In this document: one piece after another, positions 7,862 through 15,883 of the stretch
Position numbering within the stretch: the stretch's first letter is position 1
Layout of the letters: every line of letters begins with the position of its first letter
DNA from: Plantactinospora alkalitolerans
GTDB lineage: Bacteria > Actinomycetota > Actinomycetes > Mycobacteriales > Micromonosporaceae
Assembly: GCF_015690345.1 (NCBI RefSeq)
Contig: NZ_JADPUN010000093.1
Span: 1-44,724 of the forward strand
Direction: 5' to 3'
DNA: 44,724 bases
The notes under the pieces: model-generated
Told to the model about the DNA's origin: nothing
Databases searched by the model: none
The model's input: the letters and a program-made list of their open reading frames with translations, nothing else
Made by a program: the position numbers and the translations under genes

Positions 7862-9441
7862 GTCGCCGCCGGGCCGGCGCCATGTGCGGTGGCCAGGGAC
7901 CGCTGTCCCGCCGGCACCTCGCCGTGCTGCCCGCGGCCCTGCTCGCCATCGGGCTGGTCACCGCCGTCATCAGCAGCCTCGGCGCGCAACTGGTCCCGAC
8001 CGTCGCGCGCGCCTACGGCGTCTCGGTCAGCACCGCCCAGTGGTCGCTGACCGTGGCGCTGCTCGCCGGATCGGTCGCCACCCCCGCGATGGGGCGCCTC
8101 GGCGACGGGCCGCGCCGCCGCCAGGTCATCCTCGGCTGCCTCGGGCTCTCCCTCACCGGCGGCGTGCTCACCGCCGCGTCGGCGAGCCTCGTCCCACTCC
8201 TCGCCGGGCGTACCCTGCAGGGTGTCGGCCTCGGGATGGTCCCGCTGGTCATCGCCGTCGCCCGGGAACACCTGCCGGCCGGCCGGGCCAGCTCCACGAT
8301 CGCCGCGCTGTCGGTGGTCACCGTCTCCGGTGTCGGCGTCGGCTACCCGATCACCGGCCTGATCGCCGACAACCTGGGCCTACGCGCGGCGTTCTGGTTC
8401 GGTGCCGGCATCAGCGCCGCTGTCCTCGCCCTCGCCTGGCTGGTCATCCCGGCCCGCTCGGCCGCCCCGCGTCGCCGGTTCGACCTGCTCGGCGCCGCCG
8501 CACTCAGCGCCGCGCTGGCGGCGCTGCTGATCGGGCTAAGCCAGGGCGAGCAGTGGGGCTGGTCGTCCCCGCCGGTGGTCGGACTGCTGGCCGGATCCGG
8601 GATCCTGTTCGCGCTCTGGGTGATCCGCGAACTGCGCTGCCCGTACCCGATCGTCGACCTACGCCTGATGCGCGACCGGACGGTGCTGACCGCCGACCTC
8701 ACCGTCCTGTTCACCGGGGTCGGCATCTACCTGCTGATGTCACTGGTCATCAGGTTCGTGCAGACACCGCCGGCCGCCGGGTACGGCTTCGGCGCATCGG
8801 TGGTGGTCGCAGGGCTCGTCCTGACGCCCTTCTCCGCCGGCAGCGTGCTGGGCAACCGGATCACGCCGCCGCTGCACGGGCGGGTCGGCGCGGTCGGGGC
8901 GATCACCATCGGGACGGTGCTGTTCAGCGCGGCGATGGCACTGCTCGCGCTGCGCCGCGACCAGTTGTGGCAGCCGTTCGCCAGCATGGGCCTGGCCGGA
9001 ATCAGCGTAGGCATCACCTTCGCCGCGGTCCTCGGGCTCATCGTCGACGCCGTACCGGCCGCGGAGACCGGCAGCGCGACAAGCTTCAACCAGGTGCTCC
9101 GCAGCATCGGGTACTCGATCGGCAGCGCGTTGAGCGCGGTGATCCTCGACGCGCACACCGGCCGGGGACAGTCACTGCCGACCGACGAGGGGTACACGGT
9201 CGCGTTCACCGTCGGCGTCGGCGTGTGCGTGCTGGCGGCGCTGCTCAGCCTCATCCCGGTCGTCGGGCGGAGAAAGCCCGAAGCCATCCGGTCACGACAC
9301 GGACCCGTGGCCGCCGCCGGAAAGCGCCGGAACGAGAACGTCCCCGGACGGCGCGAGCACGAGGACGTTCCCGGACGGCGCGAGCACGAGGCCGCCGCTG
9401 GACAGCGCCGGCGTTCAGCCGAGCCGGACGGTGACGCGTGA
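7858..9441 (+). CDS. MFS transporter, drug:H+ antiporter-like (14-TM type)
   Basis: A 527-aa membrane protein of the major facilitator superfamily. The loop after TM2, GRLGDGPRRRQVILG, is the conserved MFS motif A; RTLQGVGLGMVPLVIAVAREHLP matches the TM4-TM5 region of EmrB/QacA-type exporters; about 14 hydrophobic segments fit the length. The GTG at 7858 overlaps the IclR stop as GTGA, favouring translational coupling; an ATG at 7882 would remove eight residues. The C-terminus is a charged tail with a duplicated VPGRREHE unit. The 3' end overlaps the convergent MaoC gene by 27 bp, so antisense transcription is likely. Co-expression with IclR suggests export of a toxic aromatic intermediate or uptake of substrate; the family signature favours export. 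Confidence 0.88.
   Translation: MSRRRAGAMCGGQGPLSRRHLAVLPAALLAIGLVTAVISSLGAQLVPTVARAYGVSVSTAQWSLTVALLAGSVATPAMGRLGDGPRRRQVILGCLGLSLTGGVLTAASASLVPLLAGRTLQGVGLGMVPLVIAVAREHLPAGRASSTIAALSVVTVSGVGVGYPITGLIADNLGLRAAFWFGAGISAAVLALAWLVIPARSAAPRRRFDLLGAAALSAALAALLIGLSQGEQWGWSSPPVVGLLAGSGILFALWVIRELRCPYPIVDLRLMRDRTVLTADLTVLFTGVGIYLLMSLVIRFVQTPPAAGYGFGASVVVAGLVLTPFSAGSVLGNRITPPLHGRVGAVGAITIGTVLFSAAMALLALRRDQLWQPFASMGLAGISVGITFAAVLGLIVDAVPAAETGSATSFNQVLRSIGYSIGSALSAVILDAHTGRGQSLPTDEGYTVAFTVGVGVCVLAALLSLIPVVGRRKPEAIRSRHGPVAAAGKRRNENVPGRREHEDVPGRREHEAAAGQRRRSAEPDGDA
9339..9392 (+). repeat. 27-bp tandem duplication in the MFS gene tail
   Basis: Two adjacent 27-bp copies (9339-9365 and 9366-9392) differ at two positions and stay in frame. 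They encode repeated VPGRREHED/VPGRREHEA in the hydrophilic C-terminal tail. It looks like a simple slippage duplication. Confidence 0.8.
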
Positions 9442-9834
9442 CCGCTTGCCGTCGACGACCGGGGCGCCGTCCGGCAGCTCGGCGCTGACCGCCAGCACCG
9501 CGGTCCGGGCCTGCTCGTCAACCTCGACGACGTGTCCGCCGAACGAGACGAGCGCCCCGACCGGGCAGGGCGCGCGCAGGCTCACCGAGGTCGAGACGAT
9601 CCGGTCGTCGCCACCCACCCAGTCGCCGACGACCCGCAGCAGCACCGCGATGTTCAGCATCCCGTGCACGATCACGCCGGACGTCGGGCTCGCCGTCGCG
9701 GCGTACCCACTGTCCCAGTGCAGCCGGTTGAAGTCGCCGCTCGCGCCGGCGTACCGGATCAGGTCGAGCTGCTCGATCCGCTGCTCGTGGCGTCGCATCG
9801 CAGCACCGGTCACCAGCTTCTGGTCCGCGCTCAC
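9415..9834 (-). CDS. MaoC-like (R)-hydratase subunit, catalytic type
   Basis: A 139-aa single hot-dog protein. The hydratase motif appears as YAGASGDFNRLHWDSGYA, with the Asp (D34) and His (H39) that form the catalytic dyad of MaoC/R-specific enoyl-CoA hydratases. The GTG at 9834-9832 overlaps the stop of the upstream gene as GTGA. That partner is also a hot-dog protein but lacks the dyad, so the two probably form a heteromer, as described for ChsH1-ChsH2 in steroid side-chain degradation. The role would be hydration of the enoyl-CoA produced by the two acyl-CoA dehydrogenases encoded upstream. It is last in the right catabolic operon and converges on the MFS gene with a 27-bp overlap. Confidence 0.85.
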   Translation of the reverse strand: MSADQKLVTGAAMRRHEQRIEQLDLIRYAGASGDFNRLHWDSGYAATASPTSGVIVHGMLNIAVLLRVVGDWVGGDDRIVSTSVSLRAPCPVGALVSFGGHVVEVDEQARTAVLAVSAELPDGAPVVDGKRSRVTVRLG

Positions 9835-10271
9835 TTGGCATCCTCCTCGACGACGGCCGCCGCGTTCAGGTAGACGATCGTCTGCCGGCTGGTCACCACC
9901 GGGGCGCCCGAGGCAGCGTCCACGCATTCGATCGCGAGGGTGAGGTACGTGTGCCGGCCCCGATCGACGATGTCCACGACGTACGGGCTGCAGTCCACGA
10001 CGTCGCCGCTGGCGACCCGCCGGTGGAAGTCGTAGTCCTGTCCGGCGTGGACGACCGGACCCGACCCGCCCAGCTCGGCGTCCTCGCGGAGCAGCCGCGC
10101 GCCGTACATCACCGTGAAACAGGCGGCGAACATGTTCGGAGCGACCAGTGCGGCACCTGGCACGTCATTGAGCCGGTAGCCGGTCGCCGCGGCGTATTCC
10201 TCGATTTTGACCCGGCTCACCTCGTAGCGGTAGCCCGCATACCGGTGACCGACTCTGCCGTTATTGATCAC
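9831..10271 (-). CDS. MaoC-like N-terminal hot-dog protein (non-catalytic partner)
   Basis: A 146-aa protein resembling the N-terminal half of double hot-dog (FAS1-like/MaoC_dehydrat_N) dehydratases: VGHRYAGYRYEVSRVKIEEY, then APNMFAACFTVMYGARLL, then VHAGQDYDFHRRVASGDVV. The last stretch is the typical VHGGQDFEFHRPL-like strand. The catalytic GD..N..H motif seen in the adjacent gene is absent. The GTG at 10271-10269 is chosen because GGAAGGGA lies at a good distance upstream and a nearby ATG is closed by a stop within four codons. Its 3' end overlaps the catalytic MaoC gene by 4 bp, so stoichiometric co-translation of a heteromeric hydratase is expected. Confidence 0.82.
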   Translation of the reverse strand: MINNGRVGHRYAGYRYEVSRVKIEEYAAATGYRLNDVPGAALVAPNMFAACFTVMYGARLLREDAELGGSGPVVHAGQDYDFHRRVASGDVVDCSPYVVDIVDRGRHTYLTLAIECVDAASGAPVVTSRQTIVYLNAAAVVEEDAK

Positions 10272-10296
10272 GCATTGTCCCTTCCTACCGTGTTGG

Positions 10297-11364
10297 TCAG
10301 ATGTGCGGACGCGGGGGCCGGCCGCGCGGTTGCTGCCCGGTCCGGGCGAGCAGCCGTTCGCCGAGTTCGGTTTCCAGGTCGCGCCGAAGTCCGTACCTCG
10401 CGGCGAAGGTTGCGCCGCGCTTGAGCCAGACGTGCAGCGGGTGCTCCCAGGTGAAGCCGATGCCGCCATGCGTCTGCAGGCAGTGCCGGTCGGCCTCGGC
10501 AAAGGCCCGCCTGGCCGCCACGCTCGCGCAGGTGATCGCGACCGGAGCGGCCGGATCACCCTCCGCCACGTCGCAGGCGGCGCCCCACACCGCGCTGCGC
10601 GCGAACTCCAGCTCGACGTACGAGTCGGCCAGCCGGTGGCGCACCGCCTGGAATGCGCCGATCGGCCGGCCGAACTGCTCGCGCAGCCTCGCGTACGAGA
10701 TGCTCTGCTCCAGCAGTCCGCCCGCGACTCCCACGAGGTAGGCCGCGGCACCGAGCCGGCCGCGATCGAGCACCCGCAGCCCGTCCGTCAGGGGCAGCGG
10801 CTGCGCCGCCGAGCCGCCCCCGTCCGGGCCGCGCGCGATCCGGAAGGACCGCTCCAGCCTGTCCTGTGTGGACACCCGTAGCGTCGCACCGAGCCGGTCG
10901 GCGGCACACAACAGGTCGGATCCGTCGGCCGGCACCACGACATACGACGCGACATCGAGGTCCGGGCCGCGCAGCGTCGCGTCGACCGCGGCCGCGACCC
11001 GGTCACCGTGCAGCGTCGCGGCCAGCGCCGGCGCCCACTCCTGGCCGAGCGCGGCCAGAGCGGGCGCCGCGATCCAACTCGTCTCGACGACCGGGCCGGG
11101 CAGCAGTGCCCGGCCGGCCTGTTCGGTCAGCACCACGAGGTCGGGTACGGACAGCCCGAGCCCGCCGGCCCCCTCGGGCACCGCCGCACCGAGCAGGCCC
11201 GTTCCGGCCAGCTCCGTCCAGCGACCACGGTCGAAGTCGCCCTCCGGGCCGGCGTCCACCCGCTCGTCGCGGTCCGGCCGGAAGAACATCCCTGCGGCGG
11301 AGGCGGCAAGTTCGCGCTGCTCGGCGGAGGGCGCGCGCAGCCGAACCTGCTCTGCCGTCAACAC
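10297..11364 (-). CDS. Acyl-CoA dehydrogenase, small subunit type
   Basis: A 355-aa acyl-CoA dehydrogenase-like flavoprotein. The C-terminal domain is recognisable: YARLREQFGRPIGAFQAVRH, DVAEGDPAAPVAITCASVAARRA-like helices, then THGGIGFTWEHPLHVWLKRG. The N-terminal half is degenerate compared with canonical enzymes, with a poorly conserved FAD/substrate loop. Start is GTG at 11364 or TTG at 11361, both overlapping the stop of the upstream dehydrogenase gene. In heterotetrameric acyl-CoA dehydrogenases of sterol and cyclic-acid degradation, two adjacent short genes encode unlike subunits that share active sites; this pair fits that plan. The likely step is alpha,beta-dehydrogenation of the CoA ester made by the ligase in the same operon. 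Confidence 0.85.
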   Translation of the reverse strand: MLTAEQVRLRAPSAEQRELAASAAGMFFRPDRDERVDAGPEGDFDRGRWTELAGTGLLGAAVPEGAGGLGLSVPDLVVLTEQAGRALLPGPVVETSWIAAPALAALGQEWAPALAATLHGDRVAAAVDATLRGPDLDVASYVVVPADGSDLLCAADRLGATLRVSTQDRLERSFRIARGPDGGGSAAQPLPLTDGLRVLDRGRLGAAAYLVGVAGGLLEQSISYARLREQFGRPIGAFQAVRHRLADSYVELEFARSAVWGAACDVAEGDPAAPVAITCASVAARRAFAEADRHCLQTHGGIGFTWEHPLHVWLKRGATFAARYGLRRDLETELGERLLARTGQQPRGRPPRPHI

Positions 11365-12473
11365 CGGGGCAACCCGAGAATTCGATCGGCCACGACATTG
11401 CGCTGGATCTCTGCCGTGCCGCCGTAGATCGACCCCGCCCGGGAGTGCCAGTAGTCGAGGAACTCGGGTGCCCGCTCGGCGAGCCGTTCGTCACCGAACA
11501 ACTCGACACCGAGCTGCACGATGTCGGCGTCGAGCCGGGCAGCGAAGAGCTTCACCAGGCTCGACTCCGCGCCCACCGGCTCGCCGGCCAGGCGCGCCCC
11601 GACCCGCCGACACGTGTACGCCTGGAAGGCGGACAGCCGGGCGTACAGGTCACCGAGGTCGCGAACCGTGCCGGGCGAACCACCGGCCTCGACGATGTCG
11701 CCGACGAGCGCGTCGAGCCGACGCCGGGTGCGTACCGGGGCACCGGCGTCCGGCCCGCGTTCGAAGGACAGCAGTGTCATCGCGACATCCCAGCCCTCGT
11801 CCCGTGGCCCGACCAGGTTCCCGGCCGGCACCGCCACCGAGTCGAAGAAGACCTCGGCGAAGCCGGTCTGCCCGTGCGCCTGCCGCACCGGGCGCACCCG
11901 AACGCCGGCACCACGCATGTCGATCACCAGGCAGCTGAGGCCCCGGTGCCGCCCGCCCGGCTCCCCGGTACGGGCGAGCGTGAACATCCGGTCGCCGAAC
12001 CGCCCGTACGTGGTCCAGGTCTTCTGGCCGTCCACTACGAACCGGTCGCCGTCCCACCGGGCTCGGGTCCGCACCCCGGCCAGGTCACTGCCGGCGTCCG
12101 GTTCGGAGAACCCCTGGCACCAGATGTGGTCGGCGCGGAGCATCCCGGGCAGCCACCTCCGGCGCTGCTCGGCCGAGCCGTAGCGGATCAGCGTCGGGCC
12201 GAGGAAACGCTGCGCCGGGCGGGTGATCCGCACCGGAGCGCCGGCGAGTTCGTACTCCTCGGCGAAGATCGCCTCGTGCAGCACGTCGCCACCACGCCCG
12301 CCGTACTCGGTCGGCCAGGAGATCCCGCTGTAGCCGGCGTCGTACAACCGCCGTTCCCAGTCGCGATGCGCCCCGAACCCGTCGTCGGTGTCCGGGTCCG
12401 GTAGATCACCGGCCGGTACGTTTCCGGCCAGCCACGCCCGCACCTGCCGGCGGAACTCCTCGTGGTCGGTCAC
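11358..12473 (-). CDS. Acyl-CoA dehydrogenase, larger subunit type
   Basis: A 371-aa acyl-CoA dehydrogenase. Hallmarks include GYSGISWPTEYGGRGG near the N-terminus, the FAD/substrate loop WCQGFSEPDAGSDLAGVRT, DGQKTWTTYG, and the C-terminal YGGTAEIQRNVVADRILGLP. The last motif has Gly where short/medium-chain enzymes carry the catalytic Glu (YEGT), so the base must sit elsewhere or in the partner subunit. The GTG at 12473-12471 overlaps the ligase stop as GTGA and is preferred over an ATG at 12503, which would overlap the ligase by 34 bp. Together with the downstream gene it probably forms an alpha2beta2 enzyme. Confidence 0.88.
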   Translation of the reverse strand: MTDHEEFRRQVRAWLAGNVPAGDLPDPDTDDGFGAHRDWERRLYDAGYSGISWPTEYGGRGGDVLHEAIFAEEYELAGAPVRITRPAQRFLGPTLIRYGSAEQRRRWLPGMLRADHIWCQGFSEPDAGSDLAGVRTRARWDGDRFVVDGQKTWTTYGRFGDRMFTLARTGEPGGRHRGLSCLVIDMRGAGVRVRPVRQAHGQTGFAEVFFDSVAVPAGNLVGPRDEGWDVAMTLLSFERGPDAGAPVRTRRRLDALVGDIVEAGGSPGTVRDLGDLYARLSAFQAYTCRRVGARLAGEPVGAESSLVKLFAARLDADIVQLGVELFGDERLAERAPEFLDYWHSRAGSIYGGTAEIQRNVVADRILGLPRC

Positions 12474-13984
12474 GACGGGCTCCCGGTGCCGGACAGTCTC
12501 CACTTGGCCACCTTGCCGGTGGCCGTCCTGGGCAGGTCAGTCACGAAGTGGACAACCCGCGGCTTCTTGAACGACGCGACCTGGCTCGCGGTGAAGTCGC
12601 GCAGCTCGTCGGCGGTGATCCCCGGCCCGTACGCCGGTTCGGTGACGATCCAGGCGACGACGCGCTCACCGAACCGCTCGTCCGGCTCCCCGGTGACGGC
12701 GGCGTCCCGCACCGCGGGGTGCCGCCGTAGCACGCCCTCCACCTCCTGGGCGGCGATGTTGAAGCCACCGGAGAGGATCATGTCCTTGCTCCGGCCGGTC
12801 ACCGCCAGCCAGCCGTCCTCGTCGATCCGCCCGATGTCGCCGGTGTGGAACCACCCGTCCGCGTCGACGAACGCGGCGCCGGCCGCGTGCCCGATGTATC
12901 CGCCGCCGACGGCGAAGCTGCCGGGCGGTCCGGAGCGAACCAGGATCTGGCCCTCGCCGACCGGTTCGGCGGCTCCCGTCGGCCCGAGCACCGCAATCTC
13001 GACGCCCGGCAGCGACCGTCCCGACGAGGTCGGCCGGCGGATGAACTCACTGGGCGGCAGCGCGGTGGCCAGTCCGGTCTCGGTCGACGCGAAGAAGGTC
13101 CACAGGTCGGTGTCCGGAAGCATCCGCGCCACCGTTTCGCGCAGCTCGGCGCTCATCGCCTCGCCGGTGACGCTGAAGACGCGAAGGGAGGCGAGCCGGT
13201 CGCCGACCGTACCGGACATGGCGATGTCGCGGGCGATCGTCGGGACCATGCCGGTGACCGTGGCCCGGTACCGCCGCACGGCGTCGACGAACGTGCCCGG
13301 ACGGGCATCGGCGCACAGCACCGTCCGGCAGCCCGTGAGGATCCCGCCGAGCAGCCGGACCTGGCCGACCCGGTGCGCCAGCGGGGTCGTGATGAGGACG
13401 GTGTCCGCCGCCGTCAGGCCCAACAGGATCGACGGTCCGAGCCAGGTGCCCAACGCCTGGTTCGCCTGCGTCAGCCGTACCCCCTTCGGCAGCGCGGTGG
13501 TCCCGGAGGTGTAGAGCACCGAGGACTCCACGTTGGGTGGGCGCCGCGCCGCGGTCGCCGAGCCGTCCAGCGCCCGCTCGTAGTCCGGTCCGACCGGAAG
13601 GACATCGACGTCGCCGCGCAACTCGGCCAGCACGTCGCCGCGATGCGCGGCCCGGTCCGACACCAGCAACTCGATGCCGGCGTCCTCGATGATGTGCCGG
13701 ATCTCCTGGCCCTGGTACCGCTCGTTCACCGGCACCACCCCGATACCGGCGAGTTGCCCGGCGAGGAACGTTTCCGCCCACTCCCGCCGGTTCGACACGT
13801 AGATGCCGACCCGGCCGCTCCCGACCACCGCGCCGAGATGGCCGGCGAGCGCCTCGACGCGGCGGAACAGCTGCTCGTACGACTGCTCGCCGGCCTCGTC
13901 GACGAGCGCCGTCGACCGGGGGTGCCGGCGCGCCATCCAGCCGAACTGCTCGGCGACGGTCCAGGTGAAGGGCGCGGCGTTCAT
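12470..13984 (-). CDS. AMP-forming acyl-CoA ligase
   Basis: A 504-aa ANL-superfamily enzyme that activates a carboxylic acid to acyl-AMP and then the CoA thioester. The P-loop-like motif is YTSGTTALPKGV, the adenine-binding region ends in FASTETGL, the hinge region is GWFHTGDIGRIDEDG with GRSKDMILSGGFNI, and the catalytic lysine motif is PRTATGKVAKWRL at the extreme C-terminus. The length is typical. It opens the tightly overlapping block of ligase and two acyl-CoA dehydrogenases. It should make the CoA ester that feeds the dehydrogenases and MaoC hydratase. Substrate could be an aryl-alkanoic, cyclic or fatty acid; the sequence alone does not decide. Confidence 0.9.
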   Translation of the reverse strand: MNAAPFTWTVAEQFGWMARRHPRSTALVDEAGEQSYEQLFRRVEALAGHLGAVVGSGRVGIYVSNRREWAETFLAGQLAGIGVVPVNERYQGQEIRHIIEDAGIELLVSDRAAHRGDVLAELRGDVDVLPVGPDYERALDGSATAARRPPNVESSVLYTSGTTALPKGVRLTQANQALGTWLGPSILLGLTAADTVLITTPLAHRVGQVRLLGGILTGCRTVLCADARPGTFVDAVRRYRATVTGMVPTIARDIAMSGTVGDRLASLRVFSVTGEAMSAELRETVARMLPDTDLWTFFASTETGLATALPPSEFIRRPTSSGRSLPGVEIAVLGPTGAAEPVGEGQILVRSGPPGSFAVGGGYIGHAAGAAFVDADGWFHTGDIGRIDEDGWLAVTGRSKDMILSGGFNIAAQEVEGVLRRHPAVRDAAVTGEPDERFGERVVAWIVTEPAYGPGITADELRDFTASQVASFKKPRVVHFVTDLPRTATGKVAKWRLSGTGSPS

Positions 13985-13987
13985 CGC

Positions 13988-14734
13988 CTAGACCGTCCGT
14001 CCACCGTCGATGGACAGAATGCTTCCGGTCATGTAGTCCGAGTCGGACGAGGCGAGGTAGACCACGCTGGGCGCGATGTCCTCGGGGGATGCCCACCGGC
14101 GCAGCGGGATCATGCTGAGGAACCGCTCTTCGAGTTTCGGGTCCTCGCGTACCTTCGCCGACATCGCCGTCGCCGCGATCGGCAGCAGCGCGTTGGCGGT
14201 GATCCCGTACCGGGCCAGCTCGACCGCGGCCGTCTTGACCAGCGCGATGACTCCGCCCTTGGCCGCCGCGTAGTTGCCGCCGCCGACCTGTCCGCGCACG
14301 CCGGCCGGGGAGGTGACGCCGATGAACTTGCCGCGTTTGGCCTCGATCCAGTGCGGAAGTACCGCCTTGAGACAGATGAAGGCGCCGGTCAGGTTCACCG
14401 AGACGACCCGCTCGAAGGACTCCAGCGTCATGTCCTTGAGCATCGCCGGGGCGACGACTCCGGCGGAGTGGAACAGTACGTCGACGCCGCCGGCCCAGTC
14501 CCGGGTTCCGTCGACGGCGGCTGTCATCTCGTCGGGCGAGGTGATGTCGGCCCGCCAGGCGCGCGCCTCGCCGCCAGCACCGGTGATCTCCCCGGCAACC
14601 TCGTCGGCGAGCTTTCCGTCGATGTCGAGCACGGCGACCCGTGCGCCCTCCGCAGCCATGGCGATCGCGCCGGCCCGGCCGATCCCGCTGCCGCCTCCGG
14701 TCACCATAACGGTCACGTTGTCCAAACGGCCCAT
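13988..14734 (-). CDS. SDR-family oxidoreductase
   Basis: A 248-aa classical short-chain dehydrogenase/reductase. The cofactor motif TGGGSGIG is at residues 12-19, an acidic residue after the second strand (VLDID) favours NAD(H), the structural motif appears as HSAGVV, and the catalytic Ser and YxxxK are in GVTSPAG and NYAAAKGG. The C-terminus ends with the usual TGSILSIDGG. The gene lies 3 bp upstream of the ligase start, so they are co-transcribed. In a beta-oxidation setting it would oxidise the 3-hydroxyacyl-CoA formed by the MaoC heteromer. No thiolase is encoded nearby, so the 3-ketoacyl product or a retro-aldol route must be handled elsewhere. Confidence 0.9.
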   Translation of the reverse strand: MGRLDNVTVMVTGGGSGIGRAGAIAMAAEGARVAVLDIDGKLADEVAGEITGAGGEARAWRADITSPDEMTAAVDGTRDWAGGVDVLFHSAGVVAPAMLKDMTLESFERVVSVNLTGAFICLKAVLPHWIEAKRGKFIGVTSPAGVRGQVGGGNYAAAKGGVIALVKTAAVELARYGITANALLPIAATAMSAKVREDPKLEERFLSMIPLRRWASPEDIAPSVVYLASSDSDYMTGSILSIDGGRTV

Positions 14735-14811
14735 GTGGTCCTCACTATCTGCGCTTGAGCTTCTGCTCGGGTCTGCTGGTGGCTGCGGTGGCGGAAGTCG
14801 GTCGCGGGAAC

Positions 14812-15723
14812 TCAGTCCTGCCCGGCGGTGCTGTTCGCGCCGCCGAGCACCCGCAGGGCGTTGCCCCTGAGCACCTTGCGCGTCACGTCCTCGTCGAAGC
14901 CGAGCCCGGCGAAGTCGTCCAGCCACCGCTGCGGGGTGATCAACGGGTAGTCGCTGCCGAACATCACCTTGTCGGTCAGCAGCCGCTTCACGTACGTGAC
15001 GAGCTTCGGTTCGAAGTACTTCGGCGACCACCCGGACAGGTCGATGTACACGTTCTGCTTGTGCAGGGCGACCGCCAGCCCTTCGTCCTGCCACGGCACC
15101 GACGGGTGCGCCATGATGATGGTCAGGTCGGGGAAGTCGGCGGCGACGTCGTCGAGCAGCATCGGGTTGGAGTACTTCAGCCGGATGCCGCCCCCGCCGC
15201 GCATCTTCGCCCCGATACCCGTCTGTCCGGTGTGGAACACGACCGGCAGCCCGGCCGACTCGATCAGCTCGTACAGCGGGTAGAACCGGGTGTCGTTCGG
15301 CTCGAAACCCTGGGTCGAGGGGTGGAACTTGAAGCCCTTGACGCCGTAGTGCTCGATGAGCCGGCGGGCGGACCGCCGGGCGACCTCGCCCCGCCACGGG
15401 TCCACGCTGCCGAACGGGATCATCACATCGGCATGCTCGGCGGCGAGTTCGGCGATCTCCTCGCTCGCCACCGGTTTGCGGCCCGTCGTGCTCTCGCTGT
15501 CGACCGCGAACACCACGCACGAGATGTCGATGCGCCGGTAGTAGTCGGCGATGGCGCCGACGGTGGTCTGCGCGTCGCTGCCGAAGTACGACGCGGCCGC
15601 CTGCTGGAACGACCGGCTGGCCGCGTCCCGCCCTGCTTCGCCGGTGCCTTCCGTCACGTGCACGTGCATGTCGATGGCGGATCGTGCGGCAAACCGGCGG
15701 GGGCCGTCGCCTTCAGAGATCAC
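14812..15723 (-). CDS. Amidohydrolase (Amidohydro_2) family metal-dependent hydrolase/decarboxylase
   Basis: A 303-aa TIM-barrel metalloenzyme of the Amidohydro_2 family. Metal-ligand positions are visible as DMHVHV near the N-terminus, FKFHPSTQGF, VVFHTGQTG, IIMAHPSVPW and FGSDYPLITP. Relatives include ACMSD, resorcylate decarboxylases and lactone hydrolases, so decarboxylation or ring-opening of an intermediate is plausible. The GTG at 15723-15721 follows AAAGGAACG with good spacing and gives a compact N-terminus; an upstream ATG frame would run through the palindromic promoter. It is first in the right catabolic operon and divergent from the second IclR gene. Confidence 0.85.
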   Translation of the reverse strand: MISEGDGPRRFAARSAIDMHVHVTEGTGEAGRDAASRSFQQAAASYFGSDAQTTVGAIADYYRRIDISCVVFAVDSESTTGRKPVASEEIAELAAEHADVMIPFGSVDPWRGEVARRSARRLIEHYGVKGFKFHPSTQGFEPNDTRFYPLYELIESAGLPVVFHTGQTGIGAKMRGGGGIRLKYSNPMLLDDVAADFPDLTIIMAHPSVPWQDEGLAVALHKQNVYIDLSGWSPKYFEPKLVTYVKRLLTDKVMFGSDYPLITPQRWLDDFAGLGFDEDVTRKVLRGNALRVLGGANSTAGQD

Positions 15724-15748
15724 CCTGTCCGTTCCTTTCGGTAAATTC

Positions 15749-15777
15749 TTGATAGCAGAACTGAGTTCTGCTATACA
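15749..15777 (+). promoter_or_regulatory. Promoter with embedded 23-bp palindromic operator
   Basis: TTGATA (15749-15754) and TATACA (15772-15777) are separated by exactly 17 bases, close to the housekeeping sigma consensus, reading toward the second IclR gene. The perfect palindrome ATAGCAGAACT-g-AGTTCTGCTAT (15752-15774) fills the spacer and overlaps both boxes. It lies 29 bp from the divergent amidohydrolase start. This is the expected geometry of a repressor operator controlling both directions. Confidence 0.8.
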
Positions 15778-15829
15778 CAACATGCGACCATATGGTTCGC
15801 GCGTCCGTCAAGCGGGGCGAGGACATCCA

Positions 15830-15875
15830 CCGCCAGGCGAACCCGAGGAAGGCCGCCAGGCGAACCCGAGGAAGG
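15830..15875 (+). repeat. Perfect 23-bp tandem repeat in the iclR leader
   Basis: Two identical adjacent 23-bp units (15830-15852 and 15853-15875) lie between the promoter and the IclR start. Each ends in GAGGAAGG; only the second is followed by AGG, forming the GAAGGAGG ribosome binding site. The first copy may be a decoy site or a slippage product. Confidence 0.85.
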
Positions 15876-15883
15876 AGGCCTGC

